From Hyphomicrobiales bacterium (GTDB lineage: Bacteria; Pseudomonadota; Alphaproteobacteria; Rhizobiales; Rhizobiaceae), in contig UCMT01000005.1 in the NCBI GenBank assembly GCA_900473795.1, positions 372,001 to 436,000 of the forward strand: a stretch of DNA of 64,000 nucleotides. Reading direction: 5' to 3'. The notes under the pieces are model-generated. The model saw only the letters and a list, made by a program, of their open reading frames with translations. It was not told the origin of the DNA and searched no databases. Positions 32,351 to 41,637 of this stretch are shown one piece after another; the first letter of the stretch is position 1, and each line of letters begins with the position of its first letter. The position numbers were made by a program, and so were the translations under genes.

Positions 32351-33364
32351 ATGAAACCGAATGCCGATGTCTGCGTCATCATTGCCACGAAGAATGCGGC
32401 CGAGACGATCGGGCGTGCCATCACGTCAGCGCTGGCGGAACCTGAAACCGCAGAGGTTATCGTCGTCGACGATGGCTCGAGCGACGGCACTGCGGATGTT
32501 TCCCGGCAAGTCGATGACGGCACCGGCAGGTTGACCGTCGCAAGCTTCGACGTGAACAGAGGACCGGCTGCAGCCCGCAATCACGCCATCTCACTTTCGA
32601 AGGCACCGGTGCTTGCAATCCTCGATGCCGATGATTTTTTCTTTGCCGGCCGGCTGAAAAACCTTCTGTCCCAGACGGACTGGGATTTCATCGCCGACAA
32701 CATCGCCTTCGTCGACGAGGAGAAGGCAGCGAGCGCGCATCTTGCACTTGAAGCCTTCCCGGCCGCGCCCCGTGTTCTGGACCTCAGCGAATTCATCGAA
32801 GGCAATATCTCGAAACGTGGTGTGCGGCGCGGCGAGATCGGATTTCTGAAACCGCTGATGCGACGCGATTTTCTGGATGCACACCAGCTTCGTTATCAGG
32901 AAAGCCTGCGGCTGGGTGAGGATTACGACCTCTACGCCCGGGCGCTGACGAAGGGCGCGCGTTACAAGATCATTCACAGCTGCGGCTACGGCGCGGTCGT
33001 TCGCGGCAATTCGCTGAGCAGCAGCCACCGCACGATCGATTTGAAGCGGCTCTACGAAGCCGATAGGGCCATCCTGTCGCAAACCGGCCTCTCCGACCAG
33101 GCGAGAGCACTGATCGGCCGACACGAGCGCCATATTCGCGGGCGATACGAGCTTCGGGAATTCCTCGATATCAAGCGGCAATCCGGCCCGAAGGCCGCCC
33201 TGCTCTACGCCTTCGGCAAGCCATCCGCCATCCCGGCGATCGCCGGTGGCATCCTTGCCGACAAGACCGAGCGTTTTCGCCGGCAGCCCGAAGCGGCGCC
33301 GGTGGCGCTCGGCGGCTCGGGGGCGCTCCGCTATCTCCTGCAGCCGCCATCAACGGCCGCCTGA
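32351..33364 (+). CDS. exoU: Glycosyltransferase family 2, ExoU-type
   Basis: Adds a beta-1,6-linked glucose (sixth sugar in S. meliloti) to the lipid-linked succinoglycan repeat, on the cytoplasmic face. GT-A fold: CVIIATKNAAETIGRAI, VIVVDDGSSDGT, PAAARNHAI, and the DxD motif AILDADD at about residue 90. A later acidic segment LRLGEDYDLYARAL is the acceptor-side ED motif. ATG 32351 is preferred because AGAGGA lies 8 bases upstream; ATG 32345 is too close. The tail is basic with a Leu-rich end. Confidence 0.85.
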   Translation: MKPNADVCVIIATKNAAETIGRAITSALAEPETAEVIVVDDGSSDGTADVSRQVDDGTGRLTVASFDVNRGPAAARNHAISLSKAPVLAILDADDFFFAGRLKNLLSQTDWDFIADNIAFVDEEKAASAHLALEAFPAAPRVLDLSEFIEGNISKRGVRRGEIGFLKPLMRRDFLDAHQLRYQESLRLGEDYDLYARALTKGARYKIIHSCGYGAVVRGNSLSSSHRTIDLKRLYEADRAILSQTGLSDQARALIGRHERHIRGRYELREFLDIKRQSGPKAALLYAFGKPSAIPAIAGGILADKTERFRRQPEAAPVALGGSGALRYLLQPPSTAA

Positions 33365-33404
33365 AGCTGGCGTCGATGGCGGCGCGTTGGGGCGGGGCTG
33401 CGCC

Positions 33405-34355
33405 TTATAGATAGGCGCGGCGCACGCTCTCGATCACGTCCAGAAAGCGCTCCTTGCGCTCAGCCAGAACATGATCGGCGCTCAATTGCGGCGCGGCGCG
33501 TGCCGCCTGCCACAGCGACAGGGCCGAGGGTGCGGCGAGCAACTGCTTTGCGGCAACACGCAGCGAGGTCTGCTTCGGATCGCGCACGGCAACCATCGCG
33601 CTGTCGTCGATCTGCCGCTTGTTCGGATCCTCCAGCGCGGGCTGCCGTGCCTCGAAGCCGATACCCCAGAAACGCGCGCCCTTGGCAATCGCCTCGGCCC
33701 GAGTCGACACAGGAACATGACGCGGACGATAGGTAACGCCGACGGTCTGGGCCCAGTCGTTCCATTTGAAGCTGTTGATGCTGTTCGACGTCGTGACCGC
33801 GACCCACGGCACGCGGAACGCATCGGCGAGAATGGCGCCGTGCATTGATTCGGCAATGATCAATTCCGACTGGGCGATCTCGCGAATGACCTCCTTGGCG
33901 TCGCCGCGCGGATCGATGTAATGCAGACCGACGGTTCCGCAGATGATGGGCCATATGCCGGCAGCAGCCGATTCCCAATGGGGAACGAAGCTCTTTTTGT
34001 GCTTCTTCGGCAGATTTTTGAATTCGGGCATTTCGGCAACCATGACAGCCGGGTCGATGATGCCGAGTTTTGGATCAACGCCGACCTTCTGCGCCGTCAG
34101 GGGGCCGCGTACGCAGCGGATGTCCCATTCGCGCCGATCGCTCATGTCCGGCAGGGTACCGTAGCCAAAGCCACTTCCCAGTACCAGCTTGTGCCGGCCC
34201 TCCGGCAGAAGCACACGGTTGAGGACCGTGCCGACGCCGACGAGAAGGGTTTCCGGATGAACGTCGCGAAAGCCCGGGATCAAAAAGTCCCATAGCCACA
34301 GATTGAGGTCGTCGCCGAAATTTCCGTGCTCCGATTCCCAGTAGTAAGGGTCCAT
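33405..34355 (-). CDS. exoV: Polysaccharide pyruvyl transferase ExoV
   Basis: Adds a pyruvate ketal from phosphoenolpyruvate to the terminal glucose of the succinoglycan repeat. 316 residues. Pyruvyl-transferase features: YYWESEHGNFGDDLNLWLWDFL at the N-terminus, LVGVGTVLNR, LGSGFGYG, VRGPLTAQKVGVD, DPAVMVAE, and ELIIAESMHGAILADAFRVPWVAV near the end of the domain. The start at 34355 is chosen because the conserved domain opens there; the long in-frame upstream reading is a shadow. 103 bp downstream of exoW on the same strand. Confidence 0.92.
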   Translation of the reverse strand: MDPYYWESEHGNFGDDLNLWLWDFLIPGFRDVHPETLLVGVGTVLNRVLLPEGRHKLVLGSGFGYGTLPDMSDRREWDIRCVRGPLTAQKVGVDPKLGIIDPAVMVAEMPEFKNLPKKHKKSFVPHWESAAAGIWPIICGTVGLHYIDPRGDAKEVIREIAQSELIIAESMHGAILADAFRVPWVAVTTSNSINSFKWNDWAQTVGVTYRPRHVPVSTRAEAIAKGARFWGIGFEARQPALEDPNKRQIDDSAMVAVRDPKQTSLRVAAKQLLAAPSALSLWQAARAAPQLSADHVLAERKERFLDVIESVRRAYL

Positions 34356-34458
34356 GACTTCTCCTGTGTGCATTGCCAAGGGACTTGAAAGGACGCGATC
34401 TGCCTCGTGCAGGCGCGGACGTCGGTGTGCACTGCAAAAAATGCTGCACCTGCGAAGG

Positions 34459-35418
34459 TTAACGTGATAATTTGCCGACGGCAAGCTGGAGCACACTTTG
34501 CAATATTCTCGGATCGCGCCAGACCCAACGTGCAAGGAGATGGAACTGCGGCATCCTTCGCCGCTTGACCAGACGCGCCTGACTCCAGAGAGCCTGTTTC
34601 CTTGCGGTATGCTTGTAGGTGTGGATGAAAGCGGCTTCCTCTGTTGTGCGCGGAAATCGCCCTTCCAACGTATCGAGTGCAACCCAGGTGTTGAATTGCT
34701 GCGAAAGAAACTCCGGAGAGTCGCTATCGATACTGTGGAAGATATTGACCCCCTCTCCCCGCACCGCCCCCGGGTCGTTGCAGAGGATCACGCGCTCGGC
34801 AGCGATCGCGCAGTCGCAAAAGAACAGCACATCCTCCGCTGCCAGACGAAGCGCTGCTTCGAAGCGCAGAGCCTCGAACAGTTTTCGCCCGATCACCATG
34901 CAGGACAGGTGCAGGAAGCTCCAATCCCGGAGCATGACCTTGGGGAACTCGGGAGCTTCAAGAATCAGCGGGCGCTCCGAAAGCCGGACGACAGTCTCGG
35001 TCTTCTGCAGCTCAGCGACCCCGAAATGATAGTAGAAAGCATCGCCGCCGGTGATCGAAGCCCAGTAGCAATCCGATCCGAAACGGGTCATCGCGTCGTG
35101 GGCGTTCTTGAGATGATCCTTGATCCAAAGGTCGTCGGAATCGAGAAAGGCGACAAAATCCGTTTGCGCGGAGACATTGTCGAGACCCGTGTTGCGCGCT
35201 CCGCCCGGCCCAGCGTTCGGCTGCTTGATCACCTTGATGCGCCGGCGCTGCTCGTGCGGCAGGTTGTCAAGATCCATTTCGATCGGGAACGGAGACTGAT
35301 CATCGACGATGATGATATCGAAATTCTGGTAACTCTGCGCGAAAACGGACTCGAGCGCCCGTTGCAGGATTCCAGCCTGTTTCTGGTAGTAAGGAATGAT
35401 AACCGTAAATTTCGCCAT
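34459..35418 (-). CDS. exoW: Glycosyltransferase family 2, ExoW-type
   Basis: Adds beta-1,3 glucose late in the succinoglycan side chain (seventh sugar in S. meliloti). 319 residues with GT-A features: FTVIIPYYQKQAGILQRALESV, IIIVDDQSP, PGGARNTGL, and DxD as FLDSDD at about residue 94. After the core, LAAEDVLFFCDC carries the ED motif. Overlaps none of its neighbours; divergent from exoT with a 116-bp gap, and followed by exoV. Confidence 0.88.
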   Translation of the reverse strand: MAKFTVIIPYYQKQAGILQRALESVFAQSYQNFDIIIVDDQSPFPIEMDLDNLPHEQRRRIKVIKQPNAGPGGARNTGLDNVSAQTDFVAFLDSDDLWIKDHLKNAHDAMTRFGSDCYWASITGGDAFYYHFGVAELQKTETVVRLSERPLILEAPEFPKVMLRDWSFLHLSCMVIGRKLFEALRFEAALRLAAEDVLFFCDCAIAAERVILCNDPGAVRGEGVNIFHSIDSDSPEFLSQQFNTWVALDTLEGRFPRTTEEAAFIHTYKHTARKQALWSQARLVKRRRMPQFHLLARWVWRDPRILQSVLQLAVGKLSR

Positions 35419-35534
35419 CTTTTCGTCCTTGCGGTTTGTCTAGAAGATGTTGCTGGTTTCCTCCCTCAGACTGCGCCCGACCTCGGCGCCTCTCCTCTGC
35501 CTTGATCCTCCCATCGACACATAGGATTTACGCC

Positions 35535-37019
35535 ATGCCCCCTACAGTCAACGTCAAATCCGTCACAAGCAATGTGGGCTGGAGCATTTTATCCAAGACA
35601 AGCACATTCGGGCTTAAGTTTGTCACGGTGCCGATTCTTGCCCGTATCCTCACGCCGCAGGAGTTCGGTGCCGTCGCCGTGGCGCTCACCGTCGTCCAGT
35701 TTCTGGCCATGATCGGCGGCGCGGGATTGACCTCGGCTTTGGTCATCCAGCGGGAAGAGGAAATGGAAACCGTTCATTCGGTTTTCTGGGCGAACCTGGC
35801 GATTTCCTGCCTCATGGCGCTCGGACTTTATGTCTACGCAGATTTCTTTGCCACGCTGCTGGGCGCACCCGAAGCCGCCTATCTCTTGAGAATCATGAGC
35901 TTTCTCATCCCGCTGCAGCTCGGCGGGGATGTTGCCTACTCGCTGCTCGCCCGGCGCATGAACTTCAGCAAGGATGCCTTCTGGAGCATGGTCTCCGAAT
36001 CGCTTGGCGCCGTCGTTGCCGTTGTGATGGCGCTTCTCGGCTGGGGCGTCTGGGCCCTGATCGCGCAGCTTTTCGTCTCCGCCTTCGTGCGCCTTTGCGG
36101 CCTGTATACCGTCTCGCACTATATGCCGCGCTTCGTATTCCATCCCCGCCGGGTGATTGGATTGAGTCGCTTCAGCCTTGGCATGATGGGCTCGGAAATT
36201 GCCAACTTCATCACCTTCCAGTCGCCGATGGTGATCATTTCGCGGTATCTGGGCCTTGCCGATGCCGGTGCCTACTCCGCCGCCAACCGCTTTGCCAGCA
36301 TTCCGAACCAGGTCGTGCTTTCGGCCGTCATGGGCGTTCTTTTCCCCGCCTTCAGCGGCATGATGGACGACAAGCAGCGCCGGTCGCAGGCGCTGATGTT
36401 CAGCACCCAGGTAACGACCGTGCTGCTCGCTCCGATGATGTTCGGCCTCTGGGCCCTGGCGGAACCGTCGATGCGCGTTCTCTTCGGCCAGCAGTGGGCT
36501 TATGCCTGGCCGGTGCTGGGACTGCTTGCGCTTTCCAAAGGCATTTTGACACCTTGCAGCACCTTCATTCCCTACTTGAAGGGCGTGGGACACGGCCGCG
36601 CGCTCTTCTGGTCTGCCGTCATCCGCGCGATCGTTACCTGCGCGGCGGTCGCCTATGGCGCAAGCACGGGTACACTGATCGACGCGATGATCTGGCTTTG
36701 CATCGTCAATGCCGTGACGCTGGTGGCCTATTCCTGGGCGGTTTTTCGCGCAGACGGGACGCCATTTATCAAGGGGCTGTATGTCAGCAGCCGCCCTATG
36801 CTGATGGCGCTGGTGATGGCACTCATCGTTCGTTACCTGCTCGATACTTTCGGTCCTCTCTTGCCAAATCCGGTGCTGCAGATCGTTGTTGGCGCGGCCA
36901 TCGGGGGGATTATCTACACCATGTTCGTGGTTCTTTCCGAGCGCCCGCTGCTCACAAAGATCTACGAACTGGTCAAGAACAGGCGTCAGAGAAGCGAGGT
37001 GGAAAACACCGGGGCGTGA
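35535..37019 (+). CDS. exoT: Polysaccharide flippase ExoT (Wzx/MOP family)
   Basis: Flips the finished lipid-linked octasaccharide across the inner membrane or helps its polymerisation. 494 residues with about 12-14 hydrophobic segments. N-terminal NVGWSILSKTSTFGLKFVTVPILARILTPQEFGAVAVALTV is the typical MOP/polysaccharide-synthase opening. The start at 35535 follows AGGATTTACGCC. Divergent from exoW and followed by a 400-bp gap with a terminator-like hairpin before exoH. Confidence 0.9.
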   Translation: MPPTVNVKSVTSNVGWSILSKTSTFGLKFVTVPILARILTPQEFGAVAVALTVVQFLAMIGGAGLTSALVIQREEEMETVHSVFWANLAISCLMALGLYVYADFFATLLGAPEAAYLLRIMSFLIPLQLGGDVAYSLLARRMNFSKDAFWSMVSESLGAVVAVVMALLGWGVWALIAQLFVSAFVRLCGLYTVSHYMPRFVFHPRRVIGLSRFSLGMMGSEIANFITFQSPMVIISRYLGLADAGAYSAANRFASIPNQVVLSAVMGVLFPAFSGMMDDKQRRSQALMFSTQVTTVLLAPMMFGLWALAEPSMRVLFGQQWAYAWPVLGLLALSKGILTPCSTFIPYLKGVGHGRALFWSAVIRAIVTCAAVAYGASTGTLIDAMIWLCIVNAVTLVAYSWAVFRADGTPFIKGLYVSSRPMLMALVMALIVRYLLDTFGPLLPNPVLQIVVGAAIGGIIYTMFVVLSERPLLTKIYELVKNRRQRSEVENTGA

Positions 37020-37419
37020 ACTTTCCAAATGCGCCGCCTTCTGGTTGTGGCAACGCCTTATTTCGGGACACAGCCGGACCGAGCAAAGCGATTTTATAAA
37101 CCGTGACGTGCATAATCGTGTATTTTTGAATAAAATTTTTCCGACAAGAACATCCGCCGAGCTGCTTATATCGGAATATTCGCACATTCTTCAAACCGCT
37201 GTGGCTAGGTCATTTTTAGAAACGCGGGGGCGGAAGACAGGCCTCAAGCGGCTCTTTTTTCCGCCGCCGACCCGCGTGCATTGCAGCATTGCGGGTCATT
37301 TTTCTGCTGCAGCGCCATATTTTTTTACGCGCACTGCCCTATCCTTCAAAACGCAGGTTCAAGTCTGCTCTGGTTGAAACGGTCGCTTTGGGGGGAGTGG
37401 CCCAACAGGGGATGTCGTC
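37020..37419 (+). promoter_or_regulatory. exoT-exoH intergenic region
   Basis: 400 bp without a gene. It is AT-rich at 37,090-37,200, holds a GACCCGC/GCGGGTC hairpin followed by a T tract (37,269-37,303), and downstream of that presumably the promoter for the exoHK and exoLAMONP genes. No clear sigma-70 boxes can be named with confidence. Confidence 0.5.
37269..37303 (+). terminator. Rho-independent terminator-like hairpin after exoT
   Basis: GACCCGC (37269-37275) pairs with GCGGGTC (37291-37297) around a 15-base loop, followed by ATTTTT. It is 250 bp past the exoT stop, so it may end a longer transcript. Confidence 0.55.
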
Positions 37420-38574
37420 TTGGTTATCGACGCGAACATATCATCGCGGATCAATCTGATGCGCATCTTGCTCATCTCGGGGATCGTCTTCGTCCACGTC
37501 CCTTATGATCCGCAGACAAGCCCGTTTCTCGGTGCCAATGGCTTCGTCGATTGGATCCGTGTTTTTCTCGGGGATAGCATTTTCCGGGTCGGCGTTCCGT
37601 GCCTGAGCGCAATTTCCGGTTATCTCCTGTTCCGCCGCGGGCTTGATGCTTTCGACTATGGCAAGACGATCCGCGCCAAAGCGCGGACGGTTCTCTTGCC
37701 GTTCCTGATCTGGAATCTCGCCTTCCTGGCATCCGTCTATATTGCACAGGGACAGGGCATAGGCTTCGGCTATCTGCCGGACGCCGTCAATGCGACGCCG
37801 CGCGAGCTGGCGACCCTTGCCTTTGCCAGCGAAGCGCAGCCGATCAACGTTCCGCTCTATTTTCTGCGCGACCTGCTTCTCTGCATCCTGCTTGCGCCGG
37901 CTCTCGGGCTGCTGATCATGCGATACCCGCTGGCGACGTTGACGGTTTTTTTCATCTATGCCGTTTTGCCGATCCCCAATGGCATTTTCCTGAAGAAATC
38001 AATCCTGTTCGGCTTCAGCTGCGGCATCTATGCGAGCCTCCACAAGATCGATATCCGGATGCTCGACCCGTACGCAGAGAAAATTTCCGCGCTGTTTCTG
38101 ACGGCTGCCGTGCTGCTGGCGACCGCACTCTATTGGACCGGCCCGGATTTCCCCGCCTTGATCGACATCCTGCGTAACCTGACGGCGATCTGCGGTATCG
38201 TTGGCTCCTGGGCAATTTCGGCAATTCTGGTGCGTTCACATCTTGGAATGCGGCTTTCCCAGGCCGAAGGCCTCAGTTTCTGGATCTTCTGCGCCCACTA
38301 CCCGCTGCTGGTCACCTTCTGGATGTTCTGGAACAGAGCGGCGGAGCCGGAGCTTTACCCGCTCTTCTATTTTTCAACACCGATTCTTGCCCTTCTCATT
38401 CTCATCGCGTCGCACAAAGCGGCCAAGCGCGTGACACCACGGCTACACGCCGTCCTGACCGGCAGCCGTACGAGCCGGCGCGGTTCCGCGCCGAAGAGCA
38501 GCGCAATGCAGAGTGGCGCGAACCAGAAGGGTTGGTCCAAAACCCATTCCGCAGAGGAAAAAGCGACACGATGA
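37420..38574 (+). CDS. exoH: Succinyltransferase ExoH (acyltransferase 3 family)
   Basis: Membrane enzyme that succinylates the repeat unit, needed for symbiotically active succinoglycan in S. meliloti. 384 residues with about 10 TM helices; N-terminal NLMRILLISGIVFVHVPYDP carries the acyltransferase-3 catalytic-type His near residue 26. No in-frame ATG precedes this segment closely, so TTG 37420 is used, 7 bases after AGGGGA, because it matches the ExoH N-terminus (DANISSRINLMRILL). Ends in a hydrophilic Ser/Arg-rich tail. Stop overlaps exoK (ATGA). Confidence 0.85.
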   Translation: MVIDANISSRINLMRILLISGIVFVHVPYDPQTSPFLGANGFVDWIRVFLGDSIFRVGVPCLSAISGYLLFRRGLDAFDYGKTIRAKARTVLLPFLIWNLAFLASVYIAQGQGIGFGYLPDAVNATPRELATLAFASEAQPINVPLYFLRDLLLCILLAPALGLLIMRYPLATLTVFFIYAVLPIPNGIFLKKSILFGFSCGIYASLHKIDIRMLDPYAEKISALFLTAAVLLATALYWTGPDFPALIDILRNLTAICGIVGSWAISAILVRSHLGMRLSQAEGLSFWIFCAHYPLLVTFWMFWNRAAEPELYPLFYFSTPILALLILIASHKAAKRVTPRLHAVLTGSRTSRRGSAPKSSAMQSGANQKGWSKTHSAEEKATR

Positions 38575-39353
38575 CAAAACCGATCTCGAAAACATTGGCC
38601 ACCCTTGCCGTTCTTTCCGCCAGCCTTCCCGTGGCTACCCTTGCGCAAGAGGCGAACACGAAGGCATCCTTTGTCGAGAATTTCGACAAGATCAATCGAA
38701 AGATCTGGTACGTTTCGGACGGCTGGGACAATGGCGCCCACCAGAACTGCACCTGGTCCAAAAAACAGGTCGCGGTTCAAAACGGCGTGCTCGAACTCAC
38801 CTTCGAACAGCGCAAGGCCGGCAAGCGGGACTATGCCTGCGGCGAGATCCAGACCCTAAAACGCTTCGGCTACGGCACCTACGAGGCACGTATCAAGACG
38901 GCTGAAGGCTCCGGTCTGAACTCCGCCTTCTTCACCTATATCGGGCCGACCGACAAGAAGCCGCATGACGAAATCGACTTCGAAGTCCTCGGCAAGGATT
39001 CCGGCAAGGTTCAGGTCAACCAGTATATTTCGGCCAAGGGCGGCAACGAGAAACTGGTCGATGTCGAGGGCGGCGCGAATGCGGCGTTCAACGATTACGC
39101 CTTTGTCTGGGAAAAGGACCGCCTGCGCTATTATGTCAACGGGACCCTTGTGCAGGATGTTACCGACCCGGCGAAAATCCCCGTCAACGACCAGAAAATC
39201 TTCTTCAGTCTCTGGGGCACCGACACCTTGAGCGACTGGATGGGCAAGTTCGACTACCAGGGACCGGCGACGATGCAGATCGACCGCTTCGCCTACACCG
39301 CGCCCGGTGACAAGTGCCAGTATCCGGAATCCATCACCTGCAAGCTTGATTAA
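38571..39353 (+). CDS. exoK: Endo-beta-1,3-1,4-glycanase ExoK (GH16)
   Basis: Exported glycanase that trims nascent succinoglycan to low molecular weight. 260 residues with signal peptide 1-25 (LAVLSASLPVATLAQE). GH16 catalytic motif HDEIDFEVLG with nucleophile E134, D136 and acid/base E138. Substrate-cleft aromatics in IWYVSDGWDNG. The start at 38571 overlaps the exoH stop and is the natural signal-peptide start. Cys near the N- and C-ends (QNCTW, DKCQYPESITCK) may form disulfides in the periplasm or outside. Confidence 0.93.
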   Translation: MTKPISKTLATLAVLSASLPVATLAQEANTKASFVENFDKINRKIWYVSDGWDNGAHQNCTWSKKQVAVQNGVLELTFEQRKAGKRDYACGEIQTLKRFGYGTYEARIKTAEGSGLNSAFFTYIGPTDKKPHDEIDFEVLGKDSGKVQVNQYISAKGGNEKLVDVEGGANAAFNDYAFVWEKDRLRYYVNGTLVQDVTDPAKIPVNDQKIFFSLWGTDTLSDWMGKFDYQGPATMQIDRFAYTAPGDKCQYPESITCKLD

Positions 39354-39442
39354 GTCTTGTTAGCATCCGCAACATGAATATTGCGGTGCACAAAAAACTG
39401 AACTAGGCTCGGCATAGGCTGAGCGGAAAACAGGAAGTTTTC

Positions 39443-40642
39443 ATGCTGGACGTATTGTACCTGGCACACGATGTGGCGGACCCGGCGATCAGGCGCAGGA
39501 CCATGACGCTTGAAGCAGGTGGCGCCAAGGTGACAGTGGCGGGTTTCCGGCGCGGCGCTGACACATCGGCCGCAACCGGTATCATCGAGCTTGGTATCAC
39601 CAAGGACGGGAAGTTTGCCCAGCGGATCGCCGCGGTGGGCAAGGCCGCGATGGTCCTTGGCGGCAAGCTCCGCGGGATGGGCAGGCCCGGCATCATTATC
39701 GCCCGCAATCTCGAAATGCTTGCGCTTGCAAACAGGGCGAATGCGATTTTCGGCGGCGACATTCCGATTGTCTACGAATGCCTGGACATTCACCGCCTCC
39801 TGCTGCGCAAGGACTTCGCAGGCCGCATGCTACGCGCGGCCGAACAGTATCTCGGGCGCAATGTCAGCCTGCTGGTAACCAGCTCGCCGGCCTTCATCGA
39901 GAATTACTTCCGGCCGATCTCGCAACTGAAAGCCCCGACGCTGCTTCTGGAAAACAAGGTCATCGACCTTGGCGACAGCGCGGCAGCAAAACCTCCCCTG
40001 TCCCGGCCGCCGGAGCCCGGCGCTCCTTGGAAAATCGGCTGGTTCGGAGCCTTGCGCTGCCAGAAATCCCTCAAACTTCTCGCGGAATTCTCCCGCGCGA
40101 TGGACGGAAAGTTCGAGATCGTGCTGCGCGGCCGGCCGGCCTATTCCGAATTCGACGATTTCGATGGTTTCGTGAAAAACGAACCCTTCATGACGTTTCA
40201 CGGCTCCTATAGGAACCCCGAGGACCTCGCCGCCATCTACCATGAGGTCCATTTCTCCTGGAGCATCGACTTCTTCGAGGAAGGTCTGAATTCCAGCTGG
40301 CTGTTGCCGAACCGGCTCTATGAGGGATGCCGGTATGGCGCGGTCCCGATCGCCATGCGAGGCACGGAGACGGCCCGTTTCCTCTCGGCAAAACACATCG
40401 GCCTGTTGCTGGATCGTGCCGAAAGCGCCGCGCTTGCCCACCTCTTGGCAGACATGACGCCGGCGCGGTACCTCACAGAATTTGACCGCGTTGCCGGTAC
40501 CGGTTCGGAGAACTGGGTCTTCGACAGGACCGACTGCCAGCGGCTCGTCAGCCGGCTCGCCGCCCTGCGCGCGAACGACGCGCATTCCGTAATGCTGCAA
40601 GAGCCTTCGCAAACGCAAAGCAATAAGGGTGGACTGCTATGA
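39443..40642 (+). CDS. exoL: Glycosyltransferase ExoL
   Basis: Adds the third sugar (beta-1,4 glucose) to the lipid-linked intermediate in S. meliloti. 399 residues. It is a GT-B-like protein without a DxD: N-terminal VLYLAHDVADPAIRRRTMTLEAGGAKV, middle PIVYECLDIHRLLLRKDFAGRML, and C-terminal WKIGWFGALRCQKSLKLL followed by SWSIDFFEEGLNSSWLLPNRLYEGCRYGAVP-type donor-binding region (Glu near 300). The stop overlaps exoA (ATGA at 40,639-40,642). Confidence 0.88.
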   Translation: MLDVLYLAHDVADPAIRRRTMTLEAGGAKVTVAGFRRGADTSAATGIIELGITKDGKFAQRIAAVGKAAMVLGGKLRGMGRPGIIIARNLEMLALANRANAIFGGDIPIVYECLDIHRLLLRKDFAGRMLRAAEQYLGRNVSLLVTSSPAFIENYFRPISQLKAPTLLLENKVIDLGDSAAAKPPLSRPPEPGAPWKIGWFGALRCQKSLKLLAEFSRAMDGKFEIVLRGRPAYSEFDDFDGFVKNEPFMTFHGSYRNPEDLAAIYHEVHFSWSIDFFEEGLNSSWLLPNRLYEGCRYGAVPIAMRGTETARFLSAKHIGLLLDRAESAALAHLLADMTPARYLTEFDRVAGTGSENWVFDRTDCQRLVSRLAALRANDAHSVMLQEPSQTQSNKGGLL

Positions 40643-41637
40643 AAGCCGACGATCTGAACCATCGCCGTAGCCTGATCGTTATTCCCTGCCTCAACGAGGC
40701 CAAGTACATCGAATCGCTGATCGCCAAGCTCGCGGGCGCCATGCAGGACCTCGGCGCCGATCTCGTCGTGGTCGATGGCGGCAGCACCGACGGCACGCGC
40801 GACATCGTCCAGCGGATCACCACCGTCAATCCGAAGGTCAAGCTGCTCGACAACCCGAAGAAAATCCAAAGCGCCGCCGTCAACCTCGCGGTCGCGACCC
40901 TGGGTGCGAACTACGACTACATGATCCGCATCGATGCGCACGGCGAGTATCCGGCGGATTATTGCCAGCGCCTGATGGAAGACGCCATCGCGACCGGCGC
41001 CGATTCCGTGGTGGTCGCCATGAAGACGGTGGGCGTCAGCACCTTCCAGAAAGCCACCGCCTTTGCGCAGAACTCCAAGCTCGGCAATGGCGGGTCGAAG
41101 CACCGCACAGGTGCGGTCGGCCATTGGGCGGATCACGGGCATCATGCGCTGATGCGGATTTCCGCCTTTCAGGCCGTCGGCGGCTACGACGAAATGTTCA
41201 GCCATAATGAGGACGCGGAATTCGACTACCGCCTGCACAAGGCTGGATATCGAATTTGGATGACCGACAAGACAAGCATGATCTACTATCCGCGCAGCAC
41301 GGCTGGAACGCTGTTTCGCCAGTATTTCGGCTACGGCCGCGGCCGAGCCAAGAACTTTCTCAAGCATCGCGCCATGCCGAGCATCCGTCAGATGCTGCCG
41401 CTTGCTGTCGTGCCGGTCGCCGCCGGCGCCCTGCTTGCCGTGATCAATTGGGCTGCTGCCATTCCCTTCGTTCTTTGGGCCGTCGCTTGCCTTGGCTACG
41501 GCGTCTGGATGGCGCTGGGTCAGAAAAATCCCTATGGGCCGCTCGCTGCCGTTTCCGCCATGGTGATGCATTTCGCCTGGTCGGCCGGTTTCTGGCGCGA
41601 GCTTCTCGACGTCCGCAATCGACGGGTCGCCTCATGA
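40639..41637 (+). CDS. exoA: Glycosyltransferase ExoA (GT2)
   Basis: Adds the second sugar (beta-1,3 glucose onto the priming galactose). 332 residues. GT2 motifs: LIVIPCLNEAKYIESLI, VVVDGGSTDGT, IRIDAHGEYP (DxH at the DxD position, residue about 98), and DEMFSHNEDAEFDYRLHKAG (ED motif). The C-terminal third contains two or three TM helices (LPLAVVPVAAGALLAVINWAAAIPFVLW), anchoring it to the inner membrane. Starts on the exoL stop; its own stop overlaps exoM (ATGA). Confidence 0.92.
   Translation: MKADDLNHRRSLIVIPCLNEAKYIESLIAKLAGAMQDLGADLVVVDGGSTDGTRDIVQRITTVNPKVKLLDNPKKIQSAAVNLAVATLGANYDYMIRIDAHGEYPADYCQRLMEDAIATGADSVVVAMKTVGVSTFQKATAFAQNSKLGNGGSKHRTGAVGHWADHGHHALMRISAFQAVGGYDEMFSHNEDAEFDYRLHKAGYRIWMTDKTSMIYYPRSTAGTLFRQYFGYGRGRAKNFLKHRAMPSIRQMLPLAVVPVAAGALLAVINWAAAIPFVLWAVACLGYGVWMALGQKNPYGPLAAVSAMVMHFAWSAGFWRELLDVRNRRVAS

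Noticed and set aside
35589-37187. 532-codon open frame opposite exoT
   Set aside because: His/Glu/Arg-rich shadow; the flippase is clear on the plus strand.
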